Of a stretch of 34,757 bases of DNA, positions 22,688-29,808 are shown one piece after another (the first letter of the stretch is position 1; every line of letters begins with the position of its first letter). The position numbers and the translations under genes were made by a program. Origin of the DNA: Streptomyces sp. ISL-98 (lineage in GTDB: Bacteria > Actinomycetota > Actinomycetes > Streptomycetales > Streptomycetaceae); assembly GCF_018614055.1 (NCBI RefSeq), contig NZ_JAGGPB010000087.1, positions 1 to 34,757 on the forward strand, in the 5' to 3' direction. The notes below the pieces were generated by a model. It saw only the letters and a list, made by a program, of their open reading frames with translations, did no database searches and was not told the origin of the DNA.

Positions 22688-22880
22688 GGCGGCGGCTGGG
22701 GACGCATCCGTACAGTGCGGTCGGCGGTGTCGTAGAAGCCGTCAGAAGCCGTCCTCTGTGCGTGGGCCCGTATCCGGGGTGTGCGGAGTGCGTTCCGGTG
22801 GTTCTCGACCGCGTCTGGGCTCCGCCTCGACCGTCAGGCCAGACGATCTCGGCGCATGGCCCGTCACCGCAACGACCGGA

Positions 22881-23117
22881 ATGACGTCAGCCGTGGAACT
22901 GCCTCTCGCCCGCCGCCTGCTGCGTTCGATCTACCGCAGCCTGGTGGCGTACGGAACGATGTATACGGGCGTGGATCCGGACGGCTCGGGCGGGACCGCG
23001 CTCGCGTCGGCCCGGAAGCTGCGTGGGCCCGGACCGGCCCACCCGGAGCGGGTGCGGCTGGATGCGCCACTCACGCGGTTGGAGCGGGCCCACCTGCGGG
23101 AACTGCGCTCACGCTGA
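22881..23117 (+). CDS. Small hypothetical protein
   Basis: An open frame of 78 residues beginning MTSAVELPLARRLLRSIYR and ending in RLERAHLRELRSR. It resembles small Streptomyces proteins of the LRxxYRxLVAYGxxxxGVDP type, but I cannot name the family with certainty (possibly DUF6059). No strong ribosome-binding site is seen; CCGGA directly precedes the ATG. It lies about 190 bp beyond the NmrA-like gene and just outside what looks like the biosynthetic cluster. In the gap before it AGAAGCCGTC occurs twice in tandem near 22735-22755. Confidence 0.55.
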   Translation: MTSAVELPLARRLLRSIYRSLVAYGTMYTGVDPDGSGGTALASARKLRGPGPAHPERVRLDAPLTRLERAHLRELRSR

Positions 23118-23455
23118 GTCCGCGAGTGGGCGCGGCGGCCGCCGTCTCATCCGCCGACACCCACCACCGTTTACCACCTGCCCTTGCCTGGCATGCCCGT
23201 CCCGCGCATGGGCTGCACGACCTGCGAGCCCGGGTCCGGGCACGCAGGTCCGCGCCGTGTACGTCCTGCCGCCCGCACCCCGCATCGCAGCAGCGGCGGC
23301 CGCCGACCCCACCCCGGAGCCGGCCGCGCCCGCCGGGCCGGTGAAGACCAGGGTCACCGCCTCCGAGGGATACCGACGTGCGCTCGCGGCGCATCGCAGC
23401 GCGCTGAGTCGTACGGCGTGACGCGGAATGCAGCGGGCCGGACCGTTGGCAATGT
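23118..23455 (+). other. Intergenic stretch with a possible gene remnant
   Basis: No complete gene is convincing. From GTG at 23258 to TGA at 23421 the plus strand reads as a 54-residue piece with an Ala/Pro-rich part followed by VKTRVTASEGYRRALAAHR. This looks like the C-terminal tail of a larger protein, but the frame before it has no ribosome-binding site and no recognisable N-terminus. It may be a decayed gene. Confidence 0.3.
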
Positions 23456-24037
23456 TCAGGACGGTAGTGCCGCTTTGCGGAGCTCCGGTGGCGCCTCGAC
23501 CTTCTTCTCCACGAGGGCCCACTCGCCGTTCGGCGCGGAGTACGGCGTCCCGGGCGGGACGGACGTCCAGACGGAGCCGTCATCGTCGATCAGCAGCAGG
23601 CCCTGGGCGTGCAGGGAGTGCATTGAGGCGAGCGCCTCATCTTCTGTGACACCTTCGAGGGAAGCGAACTGGGTGGCGTAGCCGACCAGCTCCACCATCG
23701 CGTCCAAGTGCCGGGCCGCCGTCACAGGCACGGGAAACCCGTAGATCTCACCGAACCGGACCAGGACCCTCACCGTGTCGAGTTCGGAAGATTCGGGGCC
23801 GAACTCCTCTGCCGTTGCTGCCAGCAGAGCCTCGGGGCCTTCCGCCAGCAGTCGAGCGCCGGGGTTGACCCAGTCCTCGTAGTACGCGCCGGGCGGGTTG
23901 AGCGAGTACATGGTGTCGGGCTTCCTGGGGCGGGGCGTCCGCGGCGGGCGGGGCCCGATGCGCTCCGCTGCTGCCGCTCGACGGGCAGCTTCGGCAACCG
24001 CACGGCTCTTCGTGGAGGTTTTCGCTTTTCGTGCCAT
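23456..24037 (-). CDS. Hypothetical protein (193 aa)
   Basis: A soluble protein with a basic N-terminus (MARKAKTSTKSRAVAEAARR, then RPPRTPRPRKP) of about 40 residues and an acidic folded part. The latter contains YEDWVNPGARLLAEGPEALL, a helical DTVRVLVRFGEIYGFP segment and a C-terminal DDDGSVWTSVPPG strand. No membrane segment, signal or known catalytic motif is visible. The basic tail might contact nucleic acid. Codon bias supports real coding. I do not recognise the family. Confidence 0.75.
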   Translation of the reverse strand: MARKAKTSTKSRAVAEAARRAAAAERIGPRPPRTPRPRKPDTMYSLNPPGAYYEDWVNPGARLLAEGPEALLAATAEEFGPESSELDTVRVLVRFGEIYGFPVPVTAARHLDAMVELVGYATQFASLEGVTEDEALASMHSLHAQGLLLIDDDGSVWTSVPPGTPYSAPNGEWALVEKKVEAPPELRKAALPS

Positions 24038-24062
24038 GCCCGCTCAACGCCCGTGTGCTCCC

Positions 24063-24111
24063 GCTGGTTGCGCCGTCGCCGGTCGAGACGGCCGGCGACG
24101 GCGCAACCAGC
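24063..24111. terminator. 20-bp perfect hairpin
   Basis: Arms 24063-24082 and 24092-24111 are perfect reverse complements with a nine-base loop. It lies about 130 bp beyond the stop of the leftward DUF6233-like gene and just before the 193-residue gene, so it can end the former's transcript. Between it and 24199 the plus strand reads AISARIVAAANESAGTDAVR before a stop, which looks like the tail of a lost gene. Confidence 0.6.
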
Positions 24112-24240
24112 CGCCGAGGCCATCAGCGCCCGCATCGTCGCCGCGGCCAACGAGTCGGCCGGCACCGACGCCGTACGACTGTCCGGGTCCTGGCCGTAGG
24201 CGCCCAGACCTGGCGCAGCCCGCTCCGGCGGCCACGATGC

Positions 24241-24585
24241 TCACAGCATCCCGAGGTCCCGGTCGGGGGTGCAGAGGGTGCAGGCCGTGACGCTGTCGTC
24301 GAGGAGCCGCCGGGCCTCGTCGCGGCTGATCTGCTTCCACCGCTTGCCGCTGTTGGGGCAGCCGCCGGCGTGTACGGCTACGGGCGGCTGGCCGACTCCG
24401 ATGCCGAGCTGGACGACCCAGTCCGGCGGCGGGGGCCGGTGTTCCTCTGCCCGCCGCTTGCCTGCTTCCCGCTCTTCGGCCGCCGCGATGGCGGCCCGGA
24501 TGCGGTCGAGCCACATGGCGTGCCAGGTCTCCAGGGCGCGGAGGCGTAGCAGGTCAGGCGGCAGGTCGGACGGTGGGCCGTACAT
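24241..24585 (-). CDS. DUF6233-like hypothetical protein
   Basis: A 114-residue protein with the layout of a common Streptomyces family: an N-terminal DLPPDLLRLRALETWHAMWL helix, a Glu/Arg-rich coil (IAAAEEREAGKRRAEEHRP), PPPDWVVQLGIG, then VAVHAGGCPNSGKRWKQI with a Cys and a final SVTACTLCTPDRDLGML containing a CxxC pair. The three Cys and the His could bind a metal. Function unknown. The family assignment (DUF6233) is from memory of the pattern. Confidence 0.75.
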   Translation of the reverse strand: MYGPPSDLPPDLLRLRALETWHAMWLDRIRAAIAAAEEREAGKRRAEEHRPPPPDWVVQLGIGVGQPPVAVHAGGCPNSGKRWKQISRDEARRLLDDSVTACTLCTPDRDLGML

Positions 24586-24619
24586 GCGTTCGAGTGTACG
24601 CGCGAGACCTGTCTCTCTC

Positions 24620-24664
24620 TATGGCACCCCTACCATTGACAGCCCATGGGAGGGGCGCCATAGT
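24620..24664 (+). promoter_or_regulatory. Strong promoter inside an inverted repeat (operator) of the HTH operon
   Basis: TTGACA (24636-24641) and CATAGT (24659-24664) are 17 bp apart, an almost ideal sigma-70 promoter about 50 bp before the ATG at 24712. It is flanked by TATGGCACCCCT (24620-24631) and AGGGGCGCCATA (24651-24662), inverted repeats matching at 11 of 12 positions with centres 31 bp apart (about three helical turns). The right arm overlaps the -10 box, suggesting repression by a dimer or tetramer, perhaps by one of the two HTH proteins downstream. Confidence 0.7.
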
Positions 24665-24711
24665 TCAGGTGTCGGGGGCGGTCAGCCCACCAAAACCTCA
24701 GGGGGGACACG

Positions 24712-25218
24712 ATGCGCGCCATCACCGGAACCGACATCATCGACTTCTACAACTCGCGCTACGACCTCCTCGTCCTCACCGCAGACGGCGAGTTCGACTA
24801 CCAGGACCACAGCGGCATCGACACCAGCAGCTACGACGACGGGCGGGCCACCGCCTACGACTTCGTCACCACCGACGACGGCAGCCAGGTGCAGGTACTC
24901 CTGGAGCGCGCCACCGTCGTCGACGGCGAATGGTTCCCCGACGCTCTCGAAGACGGCGCCCTCATCCCCGCCGTCGCCGACGAGATGGCGGCCATCATCA
25001 CCAACGACGGCATCCTCCCCAGCCGCGCGCGCAAGGCCATCGACGCCAGCGCCGCGTGGAGGAAGGCTGTAGAGGAAGCCGACAGCCTGGCCATGCAGCG
25101 AGCGCTGGCGGTCGCCGAGGTTGTCGCCTATGCGGGAGGCAACCAGTCGGAGGCGGGCCGACGCCTGGGCCTCGACCAGTCCACGGTGAACAAGCTCGTC
25201 AAGAAGGCCGCCCGATGA
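24712..25218 (+). CDS. Hypothetical protein with C-terminal helix-turn-helix
   Basis: A 168-residue acidic protein. The N-terminal part (MRAITGTDIIDFYNSRYDLL, then ADGEFDYQDHSGID) has no recognisable family. The last about 45 residues (AVAEVVAYAGGNQSEAGRRL, then GLDQSTVNKLVKKAAR) look like a Fis- or sigma-4-like helix-turn-helix. GGGGGGA stands six bases before the ATG. Its TGA overlaps the ATG of the next gene (ATGA at 25215), so the two are coupled. Together with the operator before it, an autoregulated DNA-binding pair is inferred. Confidence 0.8.
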   Translation: MRAITGTDIIDFYNSRYDLLVLTADGEFDYQDHSGIDTSSYDDGRATAYDFVTTDDGSQVQVLLERATVVDGEWFPDALEDGALIPAVADEMAAIITNDGILPSRARKAIDASAAWRKAVEEADSLAMQRALAVAEVVAYAGGNQSEAGRRLGLDQSTVNKLVKKAAR

Positions 25219-25748
25219 CCACCCCCGCCGGCCAGCAGCCGCAGAGCGACGGCAGGCTGATGTGCCTGGACTGCGGCAGCTGGTACAAGCTGTTGGCCCC
25301 GCACCTGGCCCGCGCCCACGGCACGACAACGGTCGCTTACCGCGAAGCCCACCGCCTGCCCCGCAAGCTCAGCCTCCGCGCCGCCGACCTCAACGCGCGC
25401 GCCCGCGAGCAAGGCCGCGCCAGGTATGCGTCACGCCCCGACATCCGCCAGGCGATGGAGGCTGGCCGCGCCGTCAACGACTTCGCTGCAGCCGTGGCAG
25501 CGAGCCGAGTGAGCGCCAGGTACGACATGGTCCGCGCAGCCCGCCGTAAGGGCGGGGCAGGCAAACGCGAGGCGGCGCGCCGGCGGATCGACGCGAGGGC
25601 GCAGGCGCGGGGCTACGCCACGATCGAGGCGTATTTCGCGGCCCGGGCAGCGGCCTCGGTCGCCAGCATGGCCCGCGAGTTGGCCGTCGCCCGAACCACC
25701 GTCGATGCCTGGCTCCTAAAGACCGGGGCGCGCACCAGCAAGCCCTGA
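25215..25748 (+). CDS. Ros/MucR-like zinc-finger protein with C-terminal HTH
   Basis: A 177-residue basic protein. The segment MCLDCGSWYKLLAPHLARAH (about 15-34) has the Cys-X2-Cys ... His-X4-His arrangement and the following YREAHRLPR typical of Ros/MucR-type zinc fingers in actinobacterial and plasmid-borne proteins. The middle is Arg/Ala-rich helical (AAARRRIDARAQARGYATIE-like). The end, SMARELAVARTTVDAWLLKT, forms a second helix-turn-helix. It is translated from an ATGA overlap with the preceding gene. It may bind DNA as a regulator; a role in plasmid or element maintenance is possible but not shown. Confidence 0.8.
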   Translation: MTTPAGQQPQSDGRLMCLDCGSWYKLLAPHLARAHGTTTVAYREAHRLPRKLSLRAADLNARAREQGRARYASRPDIRQAMEAGRAVNDFAAAVAASRVSARYDMVRAARRKGGAGKREAARRRIDARAQARGYATIEAYFAARAAASVASMARELAVARTTVDAWLLKTGARTSKP

Positions 25749-25845
25749 CCTCCACCCGCTGTCAGTGCCCGCCGCTACGCTGAGGCTCCGAGCTGCTGGC
25801 CCCGGAGCCGGTCGAGGCGGGACAGGGCGGGAAGGTCCGACACGG

Positions 25846-26205
25846 CTACGCCGCCTCCGCCCCGCCGGCGTCCTGTTCGTGGACGTGCTTGAGCGCCATG
25901 CGCTGATCCACCCGGTCAGCAACGGGCACCGTGTCCCAGTACGGGTGCGTCGACACCGCCACCGACAGCTCGAGCAGCTCGGCCCGCAGCCGGGCCACCT
26001 CGGCTTTCTGCTCGTCGGTGTAGCCCGGGCTCGGCGGAAGACTGCGCGCCTGGGCGTCGCTGTACAGCACTTTCGGGGCGGTCCACCCCTCGGAGGACTC
26101 CACCGACCACGGCAGGGTCTTGCCCAGCTGCTCGTACTGGGCCCAGGTCTGGTGCAGGCGCAACTGAGCATCGCGCAGGTCTTGAGGGAAGTCGTACGTC
26201 GCCAC
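25846..26205 (-). CDS. Hypothetical protein (119 aa)
   Basis: A soluble, mostly helical protein: LRDAQLRLHQTWAQYEQLGK, LPWSVESSEGW, then YTDEQKAEVARLRAELLELS and HPYWDTVP. This layout recurs in short Streptomyces proteins of unknown function, often near plasmid or phage-like genes. No catalytic motif is visible. It is convergent with the HTH operon. Confidence 0.7.
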   Translation of the reverse strand: MATYDFPQDLRDAQLRLHQTWAQYEQLGKTLPWSVESSEGWTAPKVLYSDAQARSLPPSPGYTDEQKAEVARLRAELLELSVAVSTHPYWDTVPVADRVDQRMALKHVHEQDAGGAEAA

Positions 26206-26599
26206 ACCGGAATGCTACTCGTGTTCGATTTCTGGACGCCGGCAGGCGAGGCGCACAGCCCACACCCCCAGATGTCCTGTGCCATTGCTCCTGCTCCTGC
26301 TCCTGCAGGGTGGCGGCTTCCGCCAGGCGATGCGTCCTCTCTTCGGGCAGCAGATGCATAAGCCCGTACGGATCACTGTCTTCGACGTGCTGGCCGAGCG
26401 ACATACGGGTGAGGCGCTCACGGCGGCGGTCCTGGACGTAGCCGCGGCCATCCGGGTCCTGCCTCAGGAGGGGCTCGCGTGCCCTCCGCCTCGAGCACGG
26501 GCGGACACGGGCCGTGCCGACCCGGCGGCGGGCCAGTCCCGGACTGACCTGATGTGATCGTCGGTTGTGAGCACGGCCTGGCCGGTACGGTCAGCGGTC
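26206..26599 (-). other. Stretch with a probable decayed gene on the minus strand
   Basis: From about 26505 down to about 26285 the minus strand reads as protein: EPLLRQDPDGRGYVQDRRRE, then SLGQHVEDSDPYGLMHLLPE and RLAEAATLQEQEQEQ. A start codon occurs only in the middle (26404), no ribosome-binding site is seen, and the frame then runs into the next gene. The piece near 26286-26305 is a (CTCCTG)3 repeat that codes for EQEQEQ. I take it as a remnant or an unrecognised start. Confidence 0.35.
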
Positions 26600-27448
26600 A
26601 TGGGCATGAAGAGGGTGCCGGTCCGGTACGTGGCTCCGGGCGCGCTGGCGATGGTGCTGTGCTGGATGGCTGTCGTCCATGAACGGCAGACCCTGGGTCC
26701 GCCCGTCGTGATCGCGCTCGCGGTGGTAGCCGGAGGGGGCTGGGCCGCGTACATGATCTCGTGCCTGAACCAGGGCATGTGGCTCGGTGCGGCGCACCAG
26801 GACATGACGTGGTACGCCTACCGGCGTCCGTGCATCGGGACGGAGCCGGACGGGACCGGGAGCGAGGATTTCGCGTTTCTGGTCGGCCAGATGGTTCGGG
26901 TGGAGGAGCGGGTAGCGGCGTTCGCCGCGGAGACCGGCATGGCCAGCATCACGCTTGCGGTGAAAGGCGGCCGGGTCGGGACCTGGCGCGAGGCCGCCTC
27001 CATACGGACGGGCCAGCGCGGGCACGTGGCCCTCGGCCACATCTGGTTCGGGCCCGAGCGTAACGCCGTGATGCCGTTCATCCTGGAGCATGAGCTCGCC
27101 CACCTGCGGCGCCAGGACAGCCGCAGCCGTCTGGTCGGGGGCACCATCGGTGTGGTCCTCGCGACGCTGTGCGCGGGCCTGCTTCCCCTGGCGGTAGCTG
27201 CCGTGGCCCTGGCCGGGCTGGGGGCGGGGTGGGTCGTCTACCGGTGGTGGGGCGAGCTGGCGTGCGACCGTGCTGCCGCCCGTCGCTGCGGCCGGCAGAC
27301 GGCTCTCGCGTGCTGGCGGCAGGAGTTGGACGGTGAACGAGTGATCCCGCTGATGCCCCGGCTGTTCTTCTCGTTCCTCGCGCTGCGCAGCCATCCGCCC
27401 ACGCGGTTGCGTCTGTGGCTGTCCCGATGGGCACCGCCTGGTCTCTGA
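26600..27448 (+). CDS. Membrane M48/M56-like zinc metallopeptidase
   Basis: A 282-residue protein with the zinc motif HELAH (His164, Glu165, His168) and a third-ligand Glu in WWGELACDRAAA about 50 residues later. Hydrophobic segments at about 11-26 and 34-54, and a long one at about 178-208, predict membrane anchoring with the catalytic site between them. Zinc peptidases of this form process membrane or secreted proteins, or resemble BlaR1-type sensors without the penicillin-binding part. The start is unsure: ATG 26600 or GTG 26567, neither with a good ribosome-binding site. It is convergent with the toxin-antitoxin pair across a strong terminator. Confidence 0.8.
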   Translation: MGMKRVPVRYVAPGALAMVLCWMAVVHERQTLGPPVVIALAVVAGGGWAAYMISCLNQGMWLGAAHQDMTWYAYRRPCIGTEPDGTGSEDFAFLVGQMVRVEERVAAFAAETGMASITLAVKGGRVGTWREAASIRTGQRGHVALGHIWFGPERNAVMPFILEHELAHLRRQDSRSRLVGGTIGVVLATLCAGLLPLAVAAVALAGLGAGWVVYRWWGELACDRAAARRCGRQTALACWRQELDGERVIPLMPRLFFSFLALRSHPPTRLRLWLSRWAPPGL

Positions 27449-27473
27449 GCTGTGCCTTCTGCTGTTTCCTGCG

Positions 27474-27509
27474 CCGAAGGGGTGGCCTCGTGTGAGGCCA
27501 CCCCTTCGG
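27474..27509. terminator. Bidirectional terminator, 16-bp perfect stem
   Basis: Arms 27474-27489 (CCGAAGGGGTGGCCTC) and 27494-27509 pair perfectly around a GTGT loop, between the convergent peptidase (stop 27448) and toxin (stop 27525) genes. Confidence 0.88.
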
Positions 27510-27524
27510 TCATCAGGTCACCGT

Positions 27525-27770
27525 TCAGCGCACGCGTCCGAGGTGGATCACGTTGACGCGGACCTGCCGGTCGTTGATCTCGTACATCACGCGGTAGATG
27601 CCGACGTGGATGCGCAGCAGGTCGGCGCTGCCGAACGCGCCGTCGGGCCGGGGGTCGTCGGCGAGGTGGTCGACGGCGGTGAAGACCTGGCGCACTCCGG
27701 TGGGGTCGTCTTTGGCGAACTGCTCGGCCTGGGCGAGGGCCTCGGGCTCCCAGATGACCTCGTAGCTCAC
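27525..27770 (-). CDS. RelE/ParE-superfamily toxin
   Basis: An 81-residue protein with the RelE-fold pattern: YEVIWEPEALAQAEQFAKDD (beta1-alpha1), LADDPRPDGAFGSADLLRIH, then VGIYRVMYEINDRQVRVNVIHLGRV. Arg residues in the LRIHVGIYR strand correspond to the phosphate-binding positions of ribosome-dependent RelE mRNA nucleases; whether it cleaves mRNA or inhibits gyrase cannot be told. It starts with GTG at 27770, overlapping the antitoxin stop by four bases (GTGA), so toxin synthesis depends on antitoxin translation. Confidence 0.9.
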   Translation of the reverse strand: MSYEVIWEPEALAQAEQFAKDDPTGVRQVFTAVDHLADDPRPDGAFGSADLLRIHVGIYRVMYEINDRQVRVNVIHLGRVR

Positions 27771-28027
27771 GCCTCAGCTCCGCCGAAGACGCGGCGGAGT
27801 GCTTCCTCATGTGGGACGCCGGCGCTCTCGCCCCGAGCCTGGCGGGCGCGGTAGGCGGACAGCGCCCGCATCTCCTGCAGTTCCAGGGCATCGGCGGGGC
27901 TGACCAGTATGGCGATGGTCTGCCCGTGGTCGGTGATGGCGACCGGCTCGCGGGTAGCGCTGACCTCGCGCGCGATGGCGCCCAGGCGGGCGCGGGCTTC
28001 CACGATCGAGTACGTCGTCTCCGTCAT
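27767..28027 (-). CDS. Phd/YefM-family antitoxin
   Basis: An 86-residue antitoxin. The N-terminal half is the Phd/YefM DNA-binding fold (TYSIVEARARLGAIAREVSA, then EPVAITDHGQTIAILVSP). The C-terminal half (SAYRARQARGESAGVPHEEA) is the flexible, protease-sensitive part that covers the toxin. The start at 28027 matches family length and has no good ribosome-binding site, so a leaderless or short-leader message is possible. Overlapping inverted repeats directly before it suit autorepression by the toxin-antitoxin complex. Confidence 0.9.
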   Translation of the reverse strand: MTETTYSIVEARARLGAIAREVSATREPVAITDHGQTIAILVSPADALELQEMRALSAYRARQARGESAGVPHEEALRRVFGGAEA

Positions 28028-28057
28028 GCACACCAGCTTACGGAAGTGTGCACTTCC
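28027..28057 (-). promoter_or_regulatory. Overlapping inverted repeats, toxin-antitoxin operator
   Basis: TGCACAC (28027-28033) pairs with GTGTGCA (28046-28052), and GGAAGTG (28042-28048) pairs with CACTTCC (28051-28057). The sites overlap one another and the antitoxin start, as expected for conditional cooperativity at a Phd/YefM operator. Confidence 0.6.
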
Positions 28058-28313
28058 CGTCTCCCTCATCGAGGCTGCGCATTCCAGGTGCCCGCGAAGG
28101 CCGCGGAGAGAGCTGCCGTATTCGGCTGGTTCCGCTCGCCGTGTCAGGAAGACGTCCTGGTCGCCGTTGACCGGCGGTGGCATGGGCGAGCCACCCGTGT
28201 CCGGATTGCATCACGTTCGGTGATCAGCTCGCGACTGGTTGTCAGTGCCGGGTGGTGTCCTCGTCCCAGCAGGCAGGCCATCACCGTGGCCGATCGAAAA
28301 GGGGGAGACGGGC

Positions 28314-28583
28314 ATGCCCTGGGTGGAGGAACACGAGCGCGGGGGCACGAAGGTGCGGCGGTACTTCCGGTGGGCGCCGGGAGCGCGGCGGGACTTGTCG
28401 GTTCTGGTGCTGCTGGGGATCGCGGTCGCGGGCTACAACGACACGTCCGGAAGTGGTGGTACGGGACCGGCGCCCCGGCCGACGTCGACGGCCAAGTACC
28501 CGGTGCACTTCGAAGGCTGGGACAACCCGAAGCCAGCGCCGCGGCCGACGGTGTCGTACCCGATCCGGTTCGAGAGCCGGTGA
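28314..28583 (+). CDS. Small single-pass membrane protein
   Basis: An 89-residue protein: a charged N-terminus (WVEEHERGGTKVRRYFRW), one hydrophobic segment (DLSVLVLLGIAVAGY, about 27-41), then a Pro/Thr-rich tail holding two similar copies of a motif, YPVHFEGW and YPIRFESR, each preceded by PRPT. The ATG follows AAAGGGGGAGA. Family not recognised. It lies 80 bp before the membrane-anchored Mrr-like gene in the same direction. Confidence 0.65.
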   Translation: MPWVEEHERGGTKVRRYFRWAPGARRDLSVLVLLGIAVAGYNDTSGSGGTGPAPRPTSTAKYPVHFEGWDNPKPAPRPTVSYPIRFESR

Positions 28584-28662
28584 ACGAGCGCTGCCGCCCG
28601 TCCGCACGCGGGGCGAGGCCCTCTTGCCGGGACCGGAGCGGACTTTCACACTGCGGATCACC

Positions 28663-29367
28663 ATGGGAAGCGGGGGAGTAGTGGCAACACGACGGCGGCG
28701 GCGCTTGAAGAAGCGGACGCGCAGACAGCTGCACGGTTGGGGTGCGGTGGTGGCGGTGCTCGCCGCGGTGTGGGTGGCCGGGAACTGGGCGGCGGTGTGG
28801 CCCATCCTCGCGGCCGGTACCGCCGCGATCGTGCTGGGCGGGGCCGGCTGGGTGCTGCTGCGCGCGCACCGGTCCGCGGTCGGCCAGGACCGGCAGTGGC
28901 GGGCGCAGGAGGAGGCGAAGGCGCGGGAGTTGTCGATGACGGAGGTCGACGCGCTGACGTGGCAGGACTTCGAGAAGTACGTCGCCGATCTGTGCCGACG
29001 GGACGGCTGCACGAAGGTCATCGTCAGCGGTAAGAGTGGCGACCTGGGCGCCGACGTCATCGGCTACCTAACCGACGGCAGGAAACTCGTAATCCAGTGC
29101 AAAAAGTACGCACCGGAGCGGAGCGTGTCCTCGCAGGACATGCAGAAGTTCGTCGGCACCGCCCGCCCCGAGCACGGCGCGGACGTCGCCCTGTACGTCA
29201 CCACCTGCCGCACCTTCACCAAGGCGGCACTGGGCCTGGCGCTGCGCCAGGACATCGTGGCCCTGCACCGCGACCTGCTGGGCTCCTGGGTCAAAGGCGC
29301 CCACCTGGACACCCTGATCCCGCTGAACGGAAGCGGCGGTGGGACCACGCGACGCCCGCCTGCTTGA
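28663..29367 (+). CDS. Membrane-anchored Mrr-like restriction endonuclease
   Basis: A 234-residue protein. A strongly basic start (TRRRRRLKKRTRRQ) is followed by two hydrophobic segments (about 25-45 and 47-67). The C-terminal half is an Mrr_cat (PF04471) PD-(D/E)xK nuclease: LTWQDFEKYVADLCRRDG, then SGDLGADVIG (Asp131) and LVIQCKKYA (Gln145, Lys147). Mrr enzymes cut modified DNA; short membrane-bound forms are widespread in actinobacteria, and their targets are mostly unknown. The start is ATG 28663 or, less likely, GTG 28681 (GGGGG four bases before it). A defence role is inferred only from the fold. Confidence 0.85.
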   Translation: MGSGGVVATRRRRRLKKRTRRQLHGWGAVVAVLAAVWVAGNWAAVWPILAAGTAAIVLGGAGWVLLRAHRSAVGQDRQWRAQEEAKARELSMTEVDALTWQDFEKYVADLCRRDGCTKVIVSGKSGDLGADVIGYLTDGRKLVIQCKKYAPERSVSSQDMQKFVGTARPEHGADVALYVTTCRTFTKAALGLALRQDIVALHRDLLGSWVKGAHLDTLIPLNGSGGGTTRRPPA

Positions 29368-29395
29368 GCGCAACAGGGTCCATGGTCGGCGGGGC

Positions 29396-29600
29396 ATGAC
29401 CGACCTGGCAGGGCACACCGAGGCCTCGATCGAGTTCTCCCGCAGCCTGTCTGCCGACGCGGGACTGCCGGCGAAGTACGCCTTCGGCAACGGCGTCATC
29501 TACATCCGAGTCCGAGGTCTCCTTCTACGCGAACGACTGCTGGTTCCTGCGTGTGGCCCCCCCAGGGGATAGCCAGCCACCGCTGCGCGAACGGCTTTGG
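29396..29600 (+). pseudogene. Frameshifted small gene
   Basis: From ATG 29396 the plus strand reads MTDLAGHTEASIEFSRSLSA and on to YAFGNGVIYI near 29505. It then loses protein character, while another frame continues with SEVSFYANDCWFLRVAPP. This suggests one gene with a frameshift near 29505. No family is recognised, and the 3' part runs into GC-rich non-coding DNA with runs of C and G near 29610. Confidence 0.4.
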
Positions 29601-29659
29601 CGCCGCCCCACGGGGGGGTGCCCCTATCTCCTTCGTCAAGCTCGGAGAGGATGGGCGCC

Positions 29660-29808
29660 ATGGTGGACGTGGGGCAGGGGCTGGACTGGATGGGTCGCAC
29701 GGCGGTGCATTACTGCGCCGTGCAGGGAGATATTGCTGGCCTGAGGGAGGCGCTGGCGGGTGGGGCGGATCCGAGCCTTGCAGACAAGGCGGGGATGACG
29801 CCGTTGCC
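29660..29808 (+). pseudogene. Ankyrin-repeat protein, truncated by IS110
   Basis: ATG 29660 has GGAGAGG nine bases upstream. The protein reads LDWMGRTAVHYCAVQGDIAG and then LREALAGGADPSLADKAGMTPL, a classic ankyrin repeat (TAxHxAAxxGdxxxLxxLLxxGADPxxxDxxGxTPL). Directly after TPL, where HxAA should follow, the sequence becomes the truncated end of a leftward IS110 transposase gene. Only about one repeat survives. Confidence 0.75.

Noticed and set aside
24044..24514. A 156-residue minus-strand frame overlapping the DUF6233-like gene.
   Set aside because: Arg/Ala/Pro-rich shadow of the DUF6233-like gene in another frame.
26279..26557. A plus-strand frame beginning with seven Leu residues (MPLLLLLLLQ), which could look like a signal peptide.
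   Set aside because: The Leu run comes from a CTCCTG repeat read in another frame; the minus strand reads more like protein and no ribosome-binding site is present.
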